Positions 1 to 7,216 of a stretch of 14,312 bases of DNA are shown here, one piece after another. The notes beneath the pieces were generated by a model. That model was not told where the DNA came from. It saw only the letters and a program-made list of their open reading frames with translations, and searched no databases. The position numbers and the translations under genes are program-made. Each line of letters opens with the position of its first letter. Position 1 is the first letter of the stretch. Origin of the DNA: VGCC01 sp964495555 (GTDB taxonomy: Bacteria; Actinomycetota; Actinomycetes; S36-B12). The DNA lies in contig CAZBWA010000046.1 in NCBI GenBank assembly GCA_964495555.1, positions 1 to 14,312 of the forward strand, written 5' to 3'.

Positions 1-140
1 TGACCCTCGTGGAGGTGCAGATCGGTGCCGCACATCCCTGCACGGGTCATGCGGAGGCGCACCTCGCCGGTGTCCGGCTCGCGGACGGGGACCTCGCGCA
101 CGGTCAGCTCGGTGGGGCGGTCGTAGACGACCGCGCGCAT
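1..140 (-). CDS. Zinc-dependent medium-chain dehydrogenase, N-terminal fragment (cut by window edge)
   Basis: Reading the minus strand from an ATG at 140-138 gives 46 codons, open to the window edge. The product begins MRAVVYDRPTELTVREVPV and reaches GMCGTDLHLHEG. This is the usual start of GroES-like medium-chain alcohol/polyol dehydrogenases: a short first strand, then the catalytic-zinc cysteine (Cys37) in a G-x-C-G-[ST]-D motif. The rest, including the Rossmann domain, lies outside the window, so cofactor and substrate cannot be judged. It starts 5 bp after the stop of the AraC-type regulator and is almost certainly co-transcribed with it. By context it may oxidise a polyol or sugar, but that is inference. 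Threonine dehydrogenases and other alcohol dehydrogenases share this N-terminus. Confidence 0.8.
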   Translation of the reverse strand, partial: MRAVVYDRPTELTVREVPVREPDTGEVRLRMTRAGMCGTDLHLHEG

Positions 141-145
141 GGTCG

Positions 146-1141
146 TCACTGGATCGCTTCCAGCGCATCCTCCGGCGCCCGGCGACCGAGGCTCAACACC
201 GGCCCACGGGGACGCAGGTTCACGTCGAGACGCCGATACGCCCGTGGGGTCATGCCCACCTCGGAAAGAAACTGTCGATTGAAGTTCGCGAGGTTGTTAT
301 AACCGCTAGCGGTGGCGATATTCGAGATGGAGTCATTGGTGCTGTCGAGGAGCCGGCAGGCATGCGCGATGCGCAACTTCTTGACCATGTCGCTGAACGT
401 CATGCCCGAAGCCCGCTTGAAATACCGCGAGAACGTGGGTTCCGACATATGCGCCAGTGACGCTGCGGTGGAGAGGCGCACCGTGCCCGTCAAGTTCTCG
501 AACACGTAGTTGAGTCCCTCCTCCACGGCGCGCTGGGCGATCATGTCGCTGCCGGGATCGAGCCACTCGCCTGCAAGCAGGACGCGCTCGGACTTGGGTG
601 TGTTCGCGAAGATGCCGAGGAGTTGGAAGAGTAGGCCTACCTGCTCGGATCCGGTCGTGGACACCACCTCGAGCATGAGCTCGGCGGCGTCCTTGGCTGT
701 GGGTCCATCGAGGGAGAGTCCTCGCCGCGACTGTTCCAAGACCTCGTCGATGTTGCTCAGCTCCGGGATGAGGGACATGCAGGACCGAATCCATTCATCG
801 GTGAACTGGATCACCGCATCGCGGTCGTGAACGACGGCTCCAGGCTCGAGGTCACTGACCCAGTCGTGCGGGAGGTTCGGTCCGCAGATCGATATCTGAC
901 CCGGTTCGAAAGTGCCGATGTGGTCTCCCACGATCACGCTCCCGCTGGTCTTGGTGATCAGGTGGATCTCGTATTCGGGGTGGCAATGCCACCCGCAGAT
1001 CTCACTGGGGTAATCGTGGGTGAGCGTGCGGATAGAGCGCTGCGGATGGGGCGGGATGATCTCCAGGGGCGGGGGCGTCCCCACGTAGGTGGCGACCCGC
1101 TGTCGGGCCTGGCTCTGCCAGTTCGGCCGGGTCTTGGCCAT
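146..1141 (-). CDS. AraC-family transcriptional regulator, probable regulator of the polyol operon
   Basis: 331 aa, a normal length for the family. The N-terminal half looks like a sugar-sensing cupin: residues 51-62 read WHCHPEYEIHLI and residues 87-94 GPNLPHDW, typical of cupin-type AraC regulators. The C-terminal DNA-binding domain spans about 204-304. Its first helix-turn-helix is near 222-242 (SEPTFSRYFKRASG) and the second near 272-292 (ISNIATASGYNNLANFNRQF), followed by the family signature ending GMTPRAYRR. The ATG at 1141 is preceded by GAGGG at about 5 nt. It is transcribed away from the polyol transport/dehydrogenase operon at 1429. In Pseudomonas the mannitol operon is activated by an AraC-type protein (MtlR), which makes control of the divergent operon the best guess. 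The inducer is unknown. Confidence 0.9.
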   Translation of the reverse strand: MAKTRPNWQSQARQRVATYVGTPPPLEIIPPHPQRSIRTLTHDYPSEICGWHCHPEYEIHLITKTSGSVIVGDHIGTFEPGQISICGPNLPHDWVSDLEPGAVVHDRDAVIQFTDEWIRSCMSLIPELSNIDEVLEQSRRGLSLDGPTAKDAAELMLEVVSTTGSEQVGLLFQLLGIFANTPKSERVLLAGEWLDPGSDMIAQRAVEEGLNYVFENLTGTVRLSTAASLAHMSEPTFSRYFKRASGMTFSDMVKKLRIAHACRLLDSTNDSISNIATASGYNNLANFNRQFLSEVGMTPRAYRRLDVNLRPRGPVLSLGRRAPEDALEAIQ

Positions 1142-1428
1142 GTAACCCTCGTTTCATACTTTCTCTCAGCTTCCTAGTACTTATTTGTATCGCCTTCTTT
1201 CACTCCCCGCCCGCGGTTCGACGGAATCACGAAGGGATTCGCGACCTTCCTGTTATCGAATCTTTATCCGAGCCTCCTCATGGCTGCAAGAAAGTACGAG
1301 AACTTAATCGCATTGTTGTAGCCCGTTCGGGGAGCGTTACAGGACCCTTGCAGCGGCCACACCGGTCGCAGTGACGGTGTGGGCCCGCGAATCGGTTGCG
1401 GGCGCAATCCAGATACAAGGGAGATTGC
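1142..1428. promoter_or_regulatory. Divergent control region between the AraC regulator and the polyol operon
   Basis: This 287-bp gap separates divergent genes and must hold both promoters. The part at about 1142-1320 is clearly richer in A/T than its surroundings, as expected for promoters and AraC sites. I could not find a convincing -35/-10 pair on either strand. The octamer TACTTTCT (1157-1164) recurs inverted as AGAAAGTA (1289-1296), and a short inverted pair GAATC/GATTC lies at 1224-1240. Either could be a regulator half-site, but both are weak. The binding-protein gene has a good ribosome site (AAGGGAGA, 1418-1425). No ORF here looks real. Confidence 0.6.
1357..1403 (+). promoter_or_regulatory. 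Two adjacent inverted repeats in the leader of the polyol operon
   Basis: The first repeat is CCACACCG (1357-1364) with CGGTGTGG (1375-1382), a perfect 8-bp match around a 10-nt spacer. It is followed directly by GCCCGC (1383-1388) with GCGGGC (1398-1403), 6 bp around 9 nt. The second ends 14 nt before the ribosome site. They could form two stem-loops at the 5' end of the mRNA (stabiliser or attenuator) or be protein-binding palindromes. High GC makes short repeats likely by chance, so function is uncertain. No riboswitch class was recognised. Confidence 0.35.
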
Positions 1429-2838
1429 ATGCGCAGATGGAGAGGAGCGACGGTGTTCGGCGCCGGTCTGGCGGCCGCGGCACTGGTGCTCACGAGCTGT
1501 TCGTCCGGTGGCGACACCGCGACGAGCACGGAGACCGAAGCAGCGGCCGAGGAGACCATGGCCGAGGCAGCCCCTGCTGAAGAGGCTGCCAGCGGCGAGG
1601 AGATCGTCCTCAACGTTGCAACGGTGAACAACGGACAGATGAAGGACATGGAGTCCCTGGCCCCGGAGTATGAGGCGCTCAACCCCGGCGTCAAGGTCAA
1701 CTTCCAGGTCATGGAGGAAGGCGACCTCCGCAGCTCGGTGACTGCCGACGTCGCGAGTGGTGCCGGCCAGTACGACATCGTCACCATCGGTGCGTACGAG
1801 ACGCCCCAGTGGGGCGCCAACGGCTGGCTGGTCGACCTCACCCCGTACCTCGAGGCCGATCCCAACTACGACGTTGCGGACATCCTTACCCCGGTTCGCG
1901 ATGCGCTGTCCTACAACGGTCAGCAGTACGCGGTGCCGTTCTACGGTGAGTCCTCGATCCTCATGTACAACAAGGAGATCACGGACGCCGCGGGCATCAC
2001 GATCTCGAACAACCCGACGTGGCAGGAGATCGCCGACGCTGCCAAGAAGCTCAAGACCGACGACATGGCAGGCATTTGCATGCGCGGCAAGCCGGGTTGG
2101 GGCGATCTGTTTGCTCCGCTCACCACGGTGGTGCAGACCTTCGGTGGCAGCTGGTACGACATGGACTGGAATGCCACGGTCAACTCCCCAGAGTGGAAGG
2201 AAGCAGTGACCTTCTACAAGACGATGCTGGACGAGTCCGGGCAGCCGGATCCGGTGTCCTACTCCTTCAACGAGTGCCTGACCGCCCTGAAGAACGGTGA
2301 GGTAGCCATGTGGGCGGATGCGTCTGTCGCCGCCTCCATGCTCGAGGCGGATGACTCGCCGGTGAAGGGCAAGATGGGTTACGCCCACATGCCCGTGGTG
2401 AAGACCACGGAGTCGGGCTGGCTCTGGAGCTGGAACCTCGCGGTGCCTTCGTCTACCAAGCAGGTCGACGAGGCCGTGAAGTTCATCATGTGGGCGACCA
2501 GCAAGGACTACCACCAGCTCGTGGGCGAGAAGCTCGGCTGGTCGCTGGTGCCTCCGGGTGCTCGCACCTCCACCTACTCGATCCCCGAGTACAAGGAGGC
2601 GGCAGCCGCCTACGCTCCGATCACCCTCGAGGTGATGAGCGCGGTGAATCCGGTGCAGCCCGGTGTCAACCCGCAGCCGTGGGTCGGTATCCAGTACGTG
2701 GCGATTCCTGAGTTCCAGGACGTCGGCAATCAGTGCGCCCAGTTGATGGCGGACTACATCGCGGATCGCACGTCGATCGACGATGCCTTGGCCCAGTGCC
2801 AGGAGATTGCCCAGGCGGCCGGAGACGCTCAGAAGTAG
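1429..2838 (+). CDS. ABC transporter substrate-binding lipoprotein (family 1), polyol type
   Basis: 469 aa. It begins with a lipoprotein signal: basic start MRRWRG, a hydrophobic stretch to residue 22, and lipobox LTSC with the lipidated cysteine at 24. Residues 25-58 form a low-complexity Ala/Glu/Thr tether. The mature domain follows from about residue 59 (EIVLNVATVNNGQMKD). The segment near 130-180, which includes NGWLVDLTPYL and AVPFYGESSILMYNKEIT, resembles sorbitol/mannitol binding proteins of the SmoE/MtlE kind. The ATG at 1429 has AAGGGAGA just upstream; an in-frame TTG at 1396 lacks such a site and would add 11 residues before the signal peptide. It is first in the polyol operon, ahead of its two permeases, and would capture a sugar alcohol outside the membrane. 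The exact ligand (mannitol, sorbitol, arabinitol or other) cannot be fixed by eye. Confidence 0.9.
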   Translation: MRRWRGATVFGAGLAAAALVLTSCSSGGDTATSTETEAAAEETMAEAAPAEEAASGEEIVLNVATVNNGQMKDMESLAPEYEALNPGVKVNFQVMEEGDLRSSVTADVASGAGQYDIVTIGAYETPQWGANGWLVDLTPYLEADPNYDVADILTPVRDALSYNGQQYAVPFYGESSILMYNKEITDAAGITISNNPTWQEIADAAKKLKTDDMAGICMRGKPGWGDLFAPLTTVVQTFGGSWYDMDWNATVNSPEWKEAVTFYKTMLDESGQPDPVSYSFNECLTALKNGEVAMWADASVAASMLEADDSPVKGKMGYAHMPVVKTTESGWLWSWNLAVPSSTKQVDEAVKFIMWATSKDYHQLVGEKLGWSLVPPGARTSTYSIPEYKEAAAAYAPITLEVMSAVNPVQPGVNPQPWVGIQYVAIPEFQDVGNQCAQLMADYIADRTSIDDALAQCQEIAQAAGDAQK

Positions 2839-2855
2839 TCCCGGAAGTCACCCTT

Positions 2856-2906
2856 CGATGGGTACGTTGGGGGTCGGTCGTTCACGACCGACCCCCAACG
2901 CCATCG
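2856..2906 (+). promoter_or_regulatory. Long intercistronic hairpin between binding protein and permease genes
   Basis: A perfect 16-bp inverted repeat (2865-2880 with 2885-2900) encloses a TTCA loop. An outer 6-bp stem, CGATGG (2856-2861) with CCATCG (2901-2906), extends it across a 3-nt bulge on the left side. No T-run follows, so it is not a classic intrinsic terminator. It starts 17 nt after the binding-protein stop and ends 20 nt before the permease start. Strong hairpins at this spot in sugar ABC operons (malE-malF is the known case) protect the upstream mRNA or cause partial termination, so more binding protein than permease is made. That role is inferred here. Confidence 0.75.
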
Positions 2907-2926
2907 GTTGACGTGTGAAGGTAGGT

Positions 2927-3859
2927 ATGTCCACGACGGTTCTGGATCGGGAGCAGGACGAGGTCATCCCGGAGGCCGATCCCCATCGGGGTCGATCGCC
3001 GTGGCTGTCCCGCGGGCTGCTCTTCCCGGCACTGATCTTCGCGATCATCCTCACCCAGGTTCCGTTCCTGGTCACGATCGTCTACTCGTCCCTGCAGTGG
3101 AACCTGCTCAAGCCGACGGACTTCGGCTTCACTGGTTTCGACAACTACGTCACCGTGTTCCAGACGGGTGATCTCCTCCCGTCGATCATCGCCACGGTCC
3201 TCATCACCGCGCTCTCGGTCATCTGCTCGCTGCTTCTGGGCCTGGCCTTCGCCCTCCTTCTCGATCGGAAGTTCAAGGGCCGTGCCGTGGCGCGGACGCT
3301 CATGATCACCCCCTTCCTGCTCATGCCGGCCGCGGCCGCACTGATTTGGAAGTACTCGATGTTCGACACCAGCATCGGGATCATCAACTTCGTCGTCACA
3401 TCGGTGGGGCTGCCTCCCGTCGAGTGGAGCACCGACTTCCCGATGCTGACCGTGATCATCGTTCTGACCTGGCAGTTCACGCCGTTCATGATGTTGATCC
3501 TGCTAGCAGGCCTGCAGAGTCAGGGGCGCGATGTTCTCGAGGCCGCCTCCGTCGATGGCGCCGGCCCGGTCACCACGTTCGCATTCATCACGCTGCCCCA
3601 TCTGCGGATGTACATCGAGATCGCGGTCCTTCTGGGGACCATCATCATCATTCAGGTATTCGACCCGGTGGCGATCCTGACCAAGGGGACGGGCGGCACG
3701 AAGACCTTGGCCTACCTGCTCTACGAGCGAGCCTTCATCGGGCTCAATGTGGGGGAGGCCGCCGCCTACGGTGTCGTGATCGTGATCCTCACGATCATCG
3801 TGGCCACCGTGGCACTGCGCACGCTTTTCAAGGTCTTCGTCGAGGGGGTGAAGCGATGA
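2927..3859 (+). CDS. Sugar/polyol ABC transporter permease, CUT1 MalF-type
   Basis: 310 aa from the ATG at 2927, which has GAAGG five nt upstream. An in-frame GTG at 2915 would add four residues. About six membrane segments are visible, the first near residues 29-55 after a charged cytoplasmic tail. The EAA loop that docks on the ATPase is at about 205-223 (EAASVDGAGPVTTFAFITLP), with the usual G-A-G core. Its length and the larger loop after the first helix fit the MalF/SmoF-type partner of a family-1 binding protein. The gene ends in a 4-bp ATGA overlap with the second permease, so the two are probably translationally coupled. Function: half of the membrane channel for polyol import. Confidence 0.92.
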   Translation: MSTTVLDREQDEVIPEADPHRGRSPWLSRGLLFPALIFAIILTQVPFLVTIVYSSLQWNLLKPTDFGFTGFDNYVTVFQTGDLLPSIIATVLITALSVICSLLLGLAFALLLDRKFKGRAVARTLMITPFLLMPAAAALIWKYSMFDTSIGIINFVVTSVGLPPVEWSTDFPMLTVIIVLTWQFTPFMMLILLAGLQSQGRDVLEAASVDGAGPVTTFAFITLPHLRMYIEIAVLLGTIIIIQVFDPVAILTKGTGGTKTLAYLLYERAFIGLNVGEAAAYGVVIVILTIIVATVALRTLFKVFVEGVKR

Positions 3860-4683
3860 ACGCCATCGGCACCTCTCGGGGTAAGGCATCGATCATCACC
3901 ACGGTGACATGGATTCTGGTGATCCTCTTCTTCTTCCCGGTGTTCTGGATGTTCCTTAATGCCTTCAAGTCTGAGAACGACGCTGCGTCCACGACCCCGC
4001 TGTTGATCTTCACGCCGGTGACCACCGGTTTCGAGGTGGTTCAGGAACGTGGCATGTCGTCCTACCTCGTGAACTCCGTCATTGCGGCGATCGGCGCCAC
4101 GATCGTGATCCTCCTGCTTGCCATCCCGGCCGCGTACGCGCTGAGCATCCGCCCTGTGCGCAAGACCCGTGATCCACTCTTCTTCTTCATCTCGACGCGG
4201 TTCATGCCGGTCGCTGCCTCCGTGCTTCCCCTGTACATGATCCTCAAGACACTGAACATGCTCGACAGCATCTGGACCCTGGTGTTGATCTACGCGGCGA
4301 TCAACCTGCCCATAGCGATCTGGATGCTCCGTTCGTTCCTGATGGAGATCCCGATGGAGATCATCGAGGCGGCGCAGATCGATGGCGCGGGCTTCCTCCG
4401 GGAGTTGGTCCGCATCGTGATGCCTCTGATCCTTCCTGGTGTCGCGGCCTGCGGGTTGATCGTCTTCATCTTCTCGTGGAACGAATACTTCCTGGCGACG
4501 TTGCTGACCAGCGCCGATGCGCGCACCACGCCGCCGTTCCTCGGATCCTTCGTTGACGGCCGCGGCCAGTTCCTCGCCGTACTCTCTGCTGCTGTGATGG
4601 TGGCCGCGCTCCCCGTGATCCTCGCTGGATGGGTCGCGCAGAAGCAGTTGGTCCGTGGTCTGGCCATGGGGGCCATCAAGTGA
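3856..4683 (+). CDS. Sugar/polyol ABC transporter permease, CUT1 MalG-type
   Basis: 275 aa. The ATG overlaps the stop of the preceding permease (ATGA). Its own stop overlaps a GTG start of the dehydrogenase (GTGA). The N-terminal membrane helix is at about 12-35, a periplasmic segment follows, and further helices lie near 72-97, 116-131, 140-160 and 190-215. The EAA loop at about 168-190 (EIIEAAQIDGAGFLRELVRI) is a clean match to the MalG/SmoG type. It should pair with the upstream permease to form the channel. No ATPase gene follows, unlike complete Smo/Mtl operons, so the energising subunit must come from elsewhere, perhaps a shared MsmK/MsiK-like ATPase of the kind known in Gram-positive bacteria. 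Confidence 0.92.
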   Translation: MNAIGTSRGKASIITTVTWILVILFFFPVFWMFLNAFKSENDAASTTPLLIFTPVTTGFEVVQERGMSSYLVNSVIAAIGATIVILLLAIPAAYALSIRPVRKTRDPLFFFISTRFMPVAASVLPLYMILKTLNMLDSIWTLVLIYAAINLPIAIWMLRSFLMEIPMEIIEAAQIDGAGFLRELVRIVMPLILPGVAACGLIVFIFSWNEYFLATLLTSADARTTPPFLGSFVDGRGQFLAVLSAAVMVAALPVILAGWVAQKQLVRGLAMGAIK

Positions 4684-6188
4684 CGCGACTGTCGACCGCC
4701 ACCCTTAGCCGGGTGCTCCCTGGGACCGTTGTCCCCTCCTACGACCGTGGGGCCCTGACCCAAGGGATCGTCCACATCGGTGTGGGCAACTTCCACCGCG
4801 CCCATCAGGCCCTGGCCATCGATCGGCTGATGACCGAGGGCGTCGCCCACGACTGGGCGATCTGCGGCGTCGCCTTACTGCCCAGCGATGAACCGCTCGC
4901 CCGCAAGATGCAGGAGCAGGACGGGCTCTACACCCTCGTGGAGAAGTCCCCCGATGGGACGTGGAGCACCCGGATCATCGGCAGCATCACCGAGGTGATC
5001 TTCGGACCGGCCGATCCGGCTGCGGTCATCGCCAAGCTGTGCGAGCCGAACATCAGGATCGTCTCGCTGACCGTCACCGAGGGTGGCTATAACTTTGATC
5101 GGCTGAGCGGAGAGTTCATGCCGGACACTCCGGCAATCGCGGCGGACCTCGAACAGGGTGCTGTGCCGCGGACGTTCTTCGGAGTCGTGACCGAGGCCCT
5201 GCGTCAGCGTCGGGATACAGGTGTCGCGCCTTTCACGATCATGTCCTGCGACAACATCCAAGGCAACGGTCACGTGGCCCAGCGCATGTTCGAGGCGTTC
5301 GCCAGGAGCCAGGATCCCGAATTCGCGGAGTGGCTCGTGGCCAACGTGGCTTTCCCGAATTCGATGGTTGATCGCATCACTCCGGTCACCACGCAGCCGG
5401 ACATCGACGCGGTGCGGGAGATCATCGGTCTGGATGACGCCTGCCCTGTTGTCTGTGAGCCGTTCTTCCAGTGGGCCTTGGAGGATGCCTTCCCCCAGGG
5501 GCGTCCCCCGCTCGACCAGGCTGGGGTGCAACTCGTCACGGACGTCGCTCCCTACGAGAAGATGAAGTTGCGGCTGTTGAATGCGAGCCACCAGGGCCTG
5601 TGCTATTTCGGTTACCTCGAAGGGCACGACCTCGTGCACGAGGCGACCCAGGAGCCGGACATGGCGACCTTCCTGCGCCGCTACATGGACGAGGAGGCCA
5701 CGCCCACCCTCGATCCCGTGCCGGGAGTCGACCTCGAGGCCTATAAGTCCCAGCTCATCGAGCGGTTCCAGAACCCCGAGGTGCGGGACACCATCGCGCG
5801 TCTGTGTGCGGAGTCCAGTGACCGGATTCCGAAGTGGCTCATCCCCGTCGTCTTCGACCAGTTGGCAGCGGGTGGTCAGGTGGCGTTGTCCGCGGCGATC
5901 GTCGCCAGTTGGGCGCGATACGCCGAGGGCGTCGACGAGTCAGGAGCACCGATCGCCGTGGTGGACCCGCTCAAGGATGAACTGATCCCCATCGCCCGCA
6001 GCCAACGGGAGGATGAACTTGCGTTCATCGCCAACCGACGCCTGTTCGGCGACCTGGTCGACGATCCGCGCTTCACCCATGCCTACGTCGATACCCTGCG
6101 TGCCTTGCACGAGAGCGGGGCCCGTGCCACCCTGAGGAATCTGGCCGAGTCCCGCATTGGAGCCACCACGAACACGGAGTCGTCATGA
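4680..6188 (+). CDS. Mannitol/arabinitol-type long-chain polyol 2-dehydrogenase
   Basis: 502 aa, close to Pseudomonas mannitol 2-dehydrogenase in length. The start is the GTG at 4680, overlapping the permease stop; an in-frame ATG at 4629 would lie inside the permease gene. The Rossmann start has IGVGNFHRAHQ (33-43). The family pattern FPNSMVDRITP is at 225-235. The catalytic motif K-x4-N-x2-H is at Lys296, Asn301, His304, with Asn192 and Asp231 also conserved. All are one residue on from the P. fluorescens enzyme numbering (191, 230, 295, 300, 303). The enzyme oxidises a polyol to a 2-ketose with NAD+, for example mannitol to fructose or D-arabinitol to D-xylulose, without zinc. Its position behind polyol permeases fits. 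Mannitol is the leading guess, but arabinitol, sorbitol and fructuronate/tagaturonate-reductase relatives share the fold. Confidence 0.92.
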   Translation: MTRLSTATLSRVLPGTVVPSYDRGALTQGIVHIGVGNFHRAHQALAIDRLMTEGVAHDWAICGVALLPSDEPLARKMQEQDGLYTLVEKSPDGTWSTRIIGSITEVIFGPADPAAVIAKLCEPNIRIVSLTVTEGGYNFDRLSGEFMPDTPAIAADLEQGAVPRTFFGVVTEALRQRRDTGVAPFTIMSCDNIQGNGHVAQRMFEAFARSQDPEFAEWLVANVAFPNSMVDRITPVTTQPDIDAVREIIGLDDACPVVCEPFFQWALEDAFPQGRPPLDQAGVQLVTDVAPYEKMKLRLLNASHQGLCYFGYLEGHDLVHEATQEPDMATFLRRYMDEEATPTLDPVPGVDLEAYKSQLIERFQNPEVRDTIARLCAESSDRIPKWLIPVVFDQLAAGGQVALSAAIVASWARYAEGVDESGAPIAVVDPLKDELIPIARSQREDELAFIANRRLFGDLVDDPRFTHAYVDTLRALHESGARATLRNLAESRIGATTNTESS

Positions 6189-7201
6189 ATCAGCGGGCCA
6201 GCGTCCTCTCCCCGTCCCTCACGATCACCACCGAGGAGCGCCCCGTTCCGGTCCCCGGGCCGAACGAGGTCCTCGTCGAGGTGAAGTCCGTGGGCATCTG
6301 CGGCAGCGACATCCACTACTTCGAGCACGGTCGAATCGGCCCCTACGTGGTGGAGACCCCGCTCGTTCTCGGCCACGAGGCGTCCGGGCAGATCGTGGCG
6401 GTGGGATCCGACGTGGAGGACATAGCCCCGGGGACACGCGTGGCGATGGAGCCGGGTGTGCCCTGCAAGGAGTGCGAGCAGTGCCGTGCCGGCCGCTACA
6501 ACCTGTGCCCGGATGTGATCTTCTTCGCCACGCCGCCGGTGGACGGCGCCTTCGCGCAGTACGTGGCCCTCGACCGTGACTTCGTGCACCCGGTCCCCGA
6601 CCACGTCTCCTACGACGCGGCAGCGCTGATGGAGCCGCTCTCCGTGGGCATCTGGGCTAACCGCAAGGCCGAGACCGGCCTCGGGTCGCGTGTGCTGATC
6701 ACCGGCGCCGGACCCATCGGCATCGTCTGCGCGCTCGTCGCCCGCGCCTCCGGGGCCGCCGAGGTCACTGTCACGGACACGAATTCCCAGCGCCTGGCGC
6801 ACGCCTCACGCCTGGGCTTTACGACTGCGGATCCGACAGCCGGGTCGGCAGCCGCACTTGAGGGCTTCACCGTGCTGATCGAGTGCAGCGGTGCGCCCGC
6901 CGCCATCGCGCAGGGCATACGTGCACTCGGCCCGGCCGGAACCGCGGTCCTCGTGGGCATGGCGCCCGATGGCAATGTCCAACTCCCGGTCGACGTCATC
7001 CAGGGGCGCGAGATCTGGGTCACCGGCACCTTCCGGTACGCGAACACGTATCCGACGGCAGTGGACCTCGTCTCTTCCGGCGCGGTGGATCTGGACGCCC
7101 TCGTTTCCAAGACCTTCACGCTCGATCAGGTCGCCGATGCCCTCAGCTACTACAAGCAGGATCCGGCGGCGATGAAGGTCGTGGTGCGGGTCTCGGAGTA
7201 A
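6185..7201 (+). CDS. Zinc-dependent sorbitol/xylitol (L-iditol 2-) dehydrogenase-like enzyme
   Basis: 338 aa, starting in a 4-bp ATGA overlap with the preceding dehydrogenase. Catalytic-zinc ligands are visible: Cys39 (GICGSDIHYFEHG), His64-Glu65 (GHEASG) and Glu150 (MEPLSVG). A complete structural-zinc site is Cys94, Cys97, Cys100, Cys108. The nucleotide motif GAGPIG is at 174-179, and Asp198 at the end of the next strand indicates NAD(H) rather than NADP(H). The sequence around the active site (SDIHYFEHGRIG) is typical of sorbitol/xylitol/L-iditol dehydrogenases. It oxidises a polyol to a ketose. A second, unrelated polyol dehydrogenase in one operon suggests a wider substrate range or a second polyol. 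The exact substrate is not decided by the sequence. Confidence 0.92.
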   Translation: MNQRASVLSPSLTITTEERPVPVPGPNEVLVEVKSVGICGSDIHYFEHGRIGPYVVETPLVLGHEASGQIVAVGSDVEDIAPGTRVAMEPGVPCKECEQCRAGRYNLCPDVIFFATPPVDGAFAQYVALDRDFVHPVPDHVSYDAAALMEPLSVGIWANRKAETGLGSRVLITGAGPIGIVCALVARASGAAEVTVTDTNSQRLAHASRLGFTTADPTAGSAAALEGFTVLIECSGAPAAIAQGIRALGPAGTAVLVGMAPDGNVQLPVDVIQGREIWVTGTFRYANTYPTAVDLVSSGAVDLDALVSKTFTLDQVADALSYYKQDPAAMKVVVRVSE

Positions 7202-7209
7202 ACCCGCAC
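7184..7209. terminator. Candidate terminator hairpin between convergent genes
   Basis: GTGCGGGT (7184-7191) and ACCCGCAC (7202-7209) form a perfect 8-bp stem around a 10-nt loop containing the polyol-operon stop codon. Only 15 bp separate this stop from the stop of the convergent secreted-protein gene, so a shared bidirectional terminator is plausible. No T-run follows on either strand, which weakens the call. Confidence 0.35.
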
Positions 7210-7216
7210 GGACCCG

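Noticed and set aside
1142..1428. Riboswitch in the polyol-operon leader
   Set aside because: The inverted repeats there do not match any riboswitch core I know, and AraC control gives a sufficient explanation.
1264..2514. Long minus-strand open frame of 416 codons opposite the polyol binding protein
   Set aside because: It is antisense to a well-recognised lipoprotein gene, shows no domain, is rich in His/Arg/Gly as expected for GC-rich shadow frames, and has no ribosome site.
4629..4679. Upstream ATG start for the polyol dehydrogenase
   Set aside because: It would overlap the permease gene by 55 bp. The GTG at 4680 gives a coupled GTGA junction and active-site numbering within one residue of the P. 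fluorescens enzyme.
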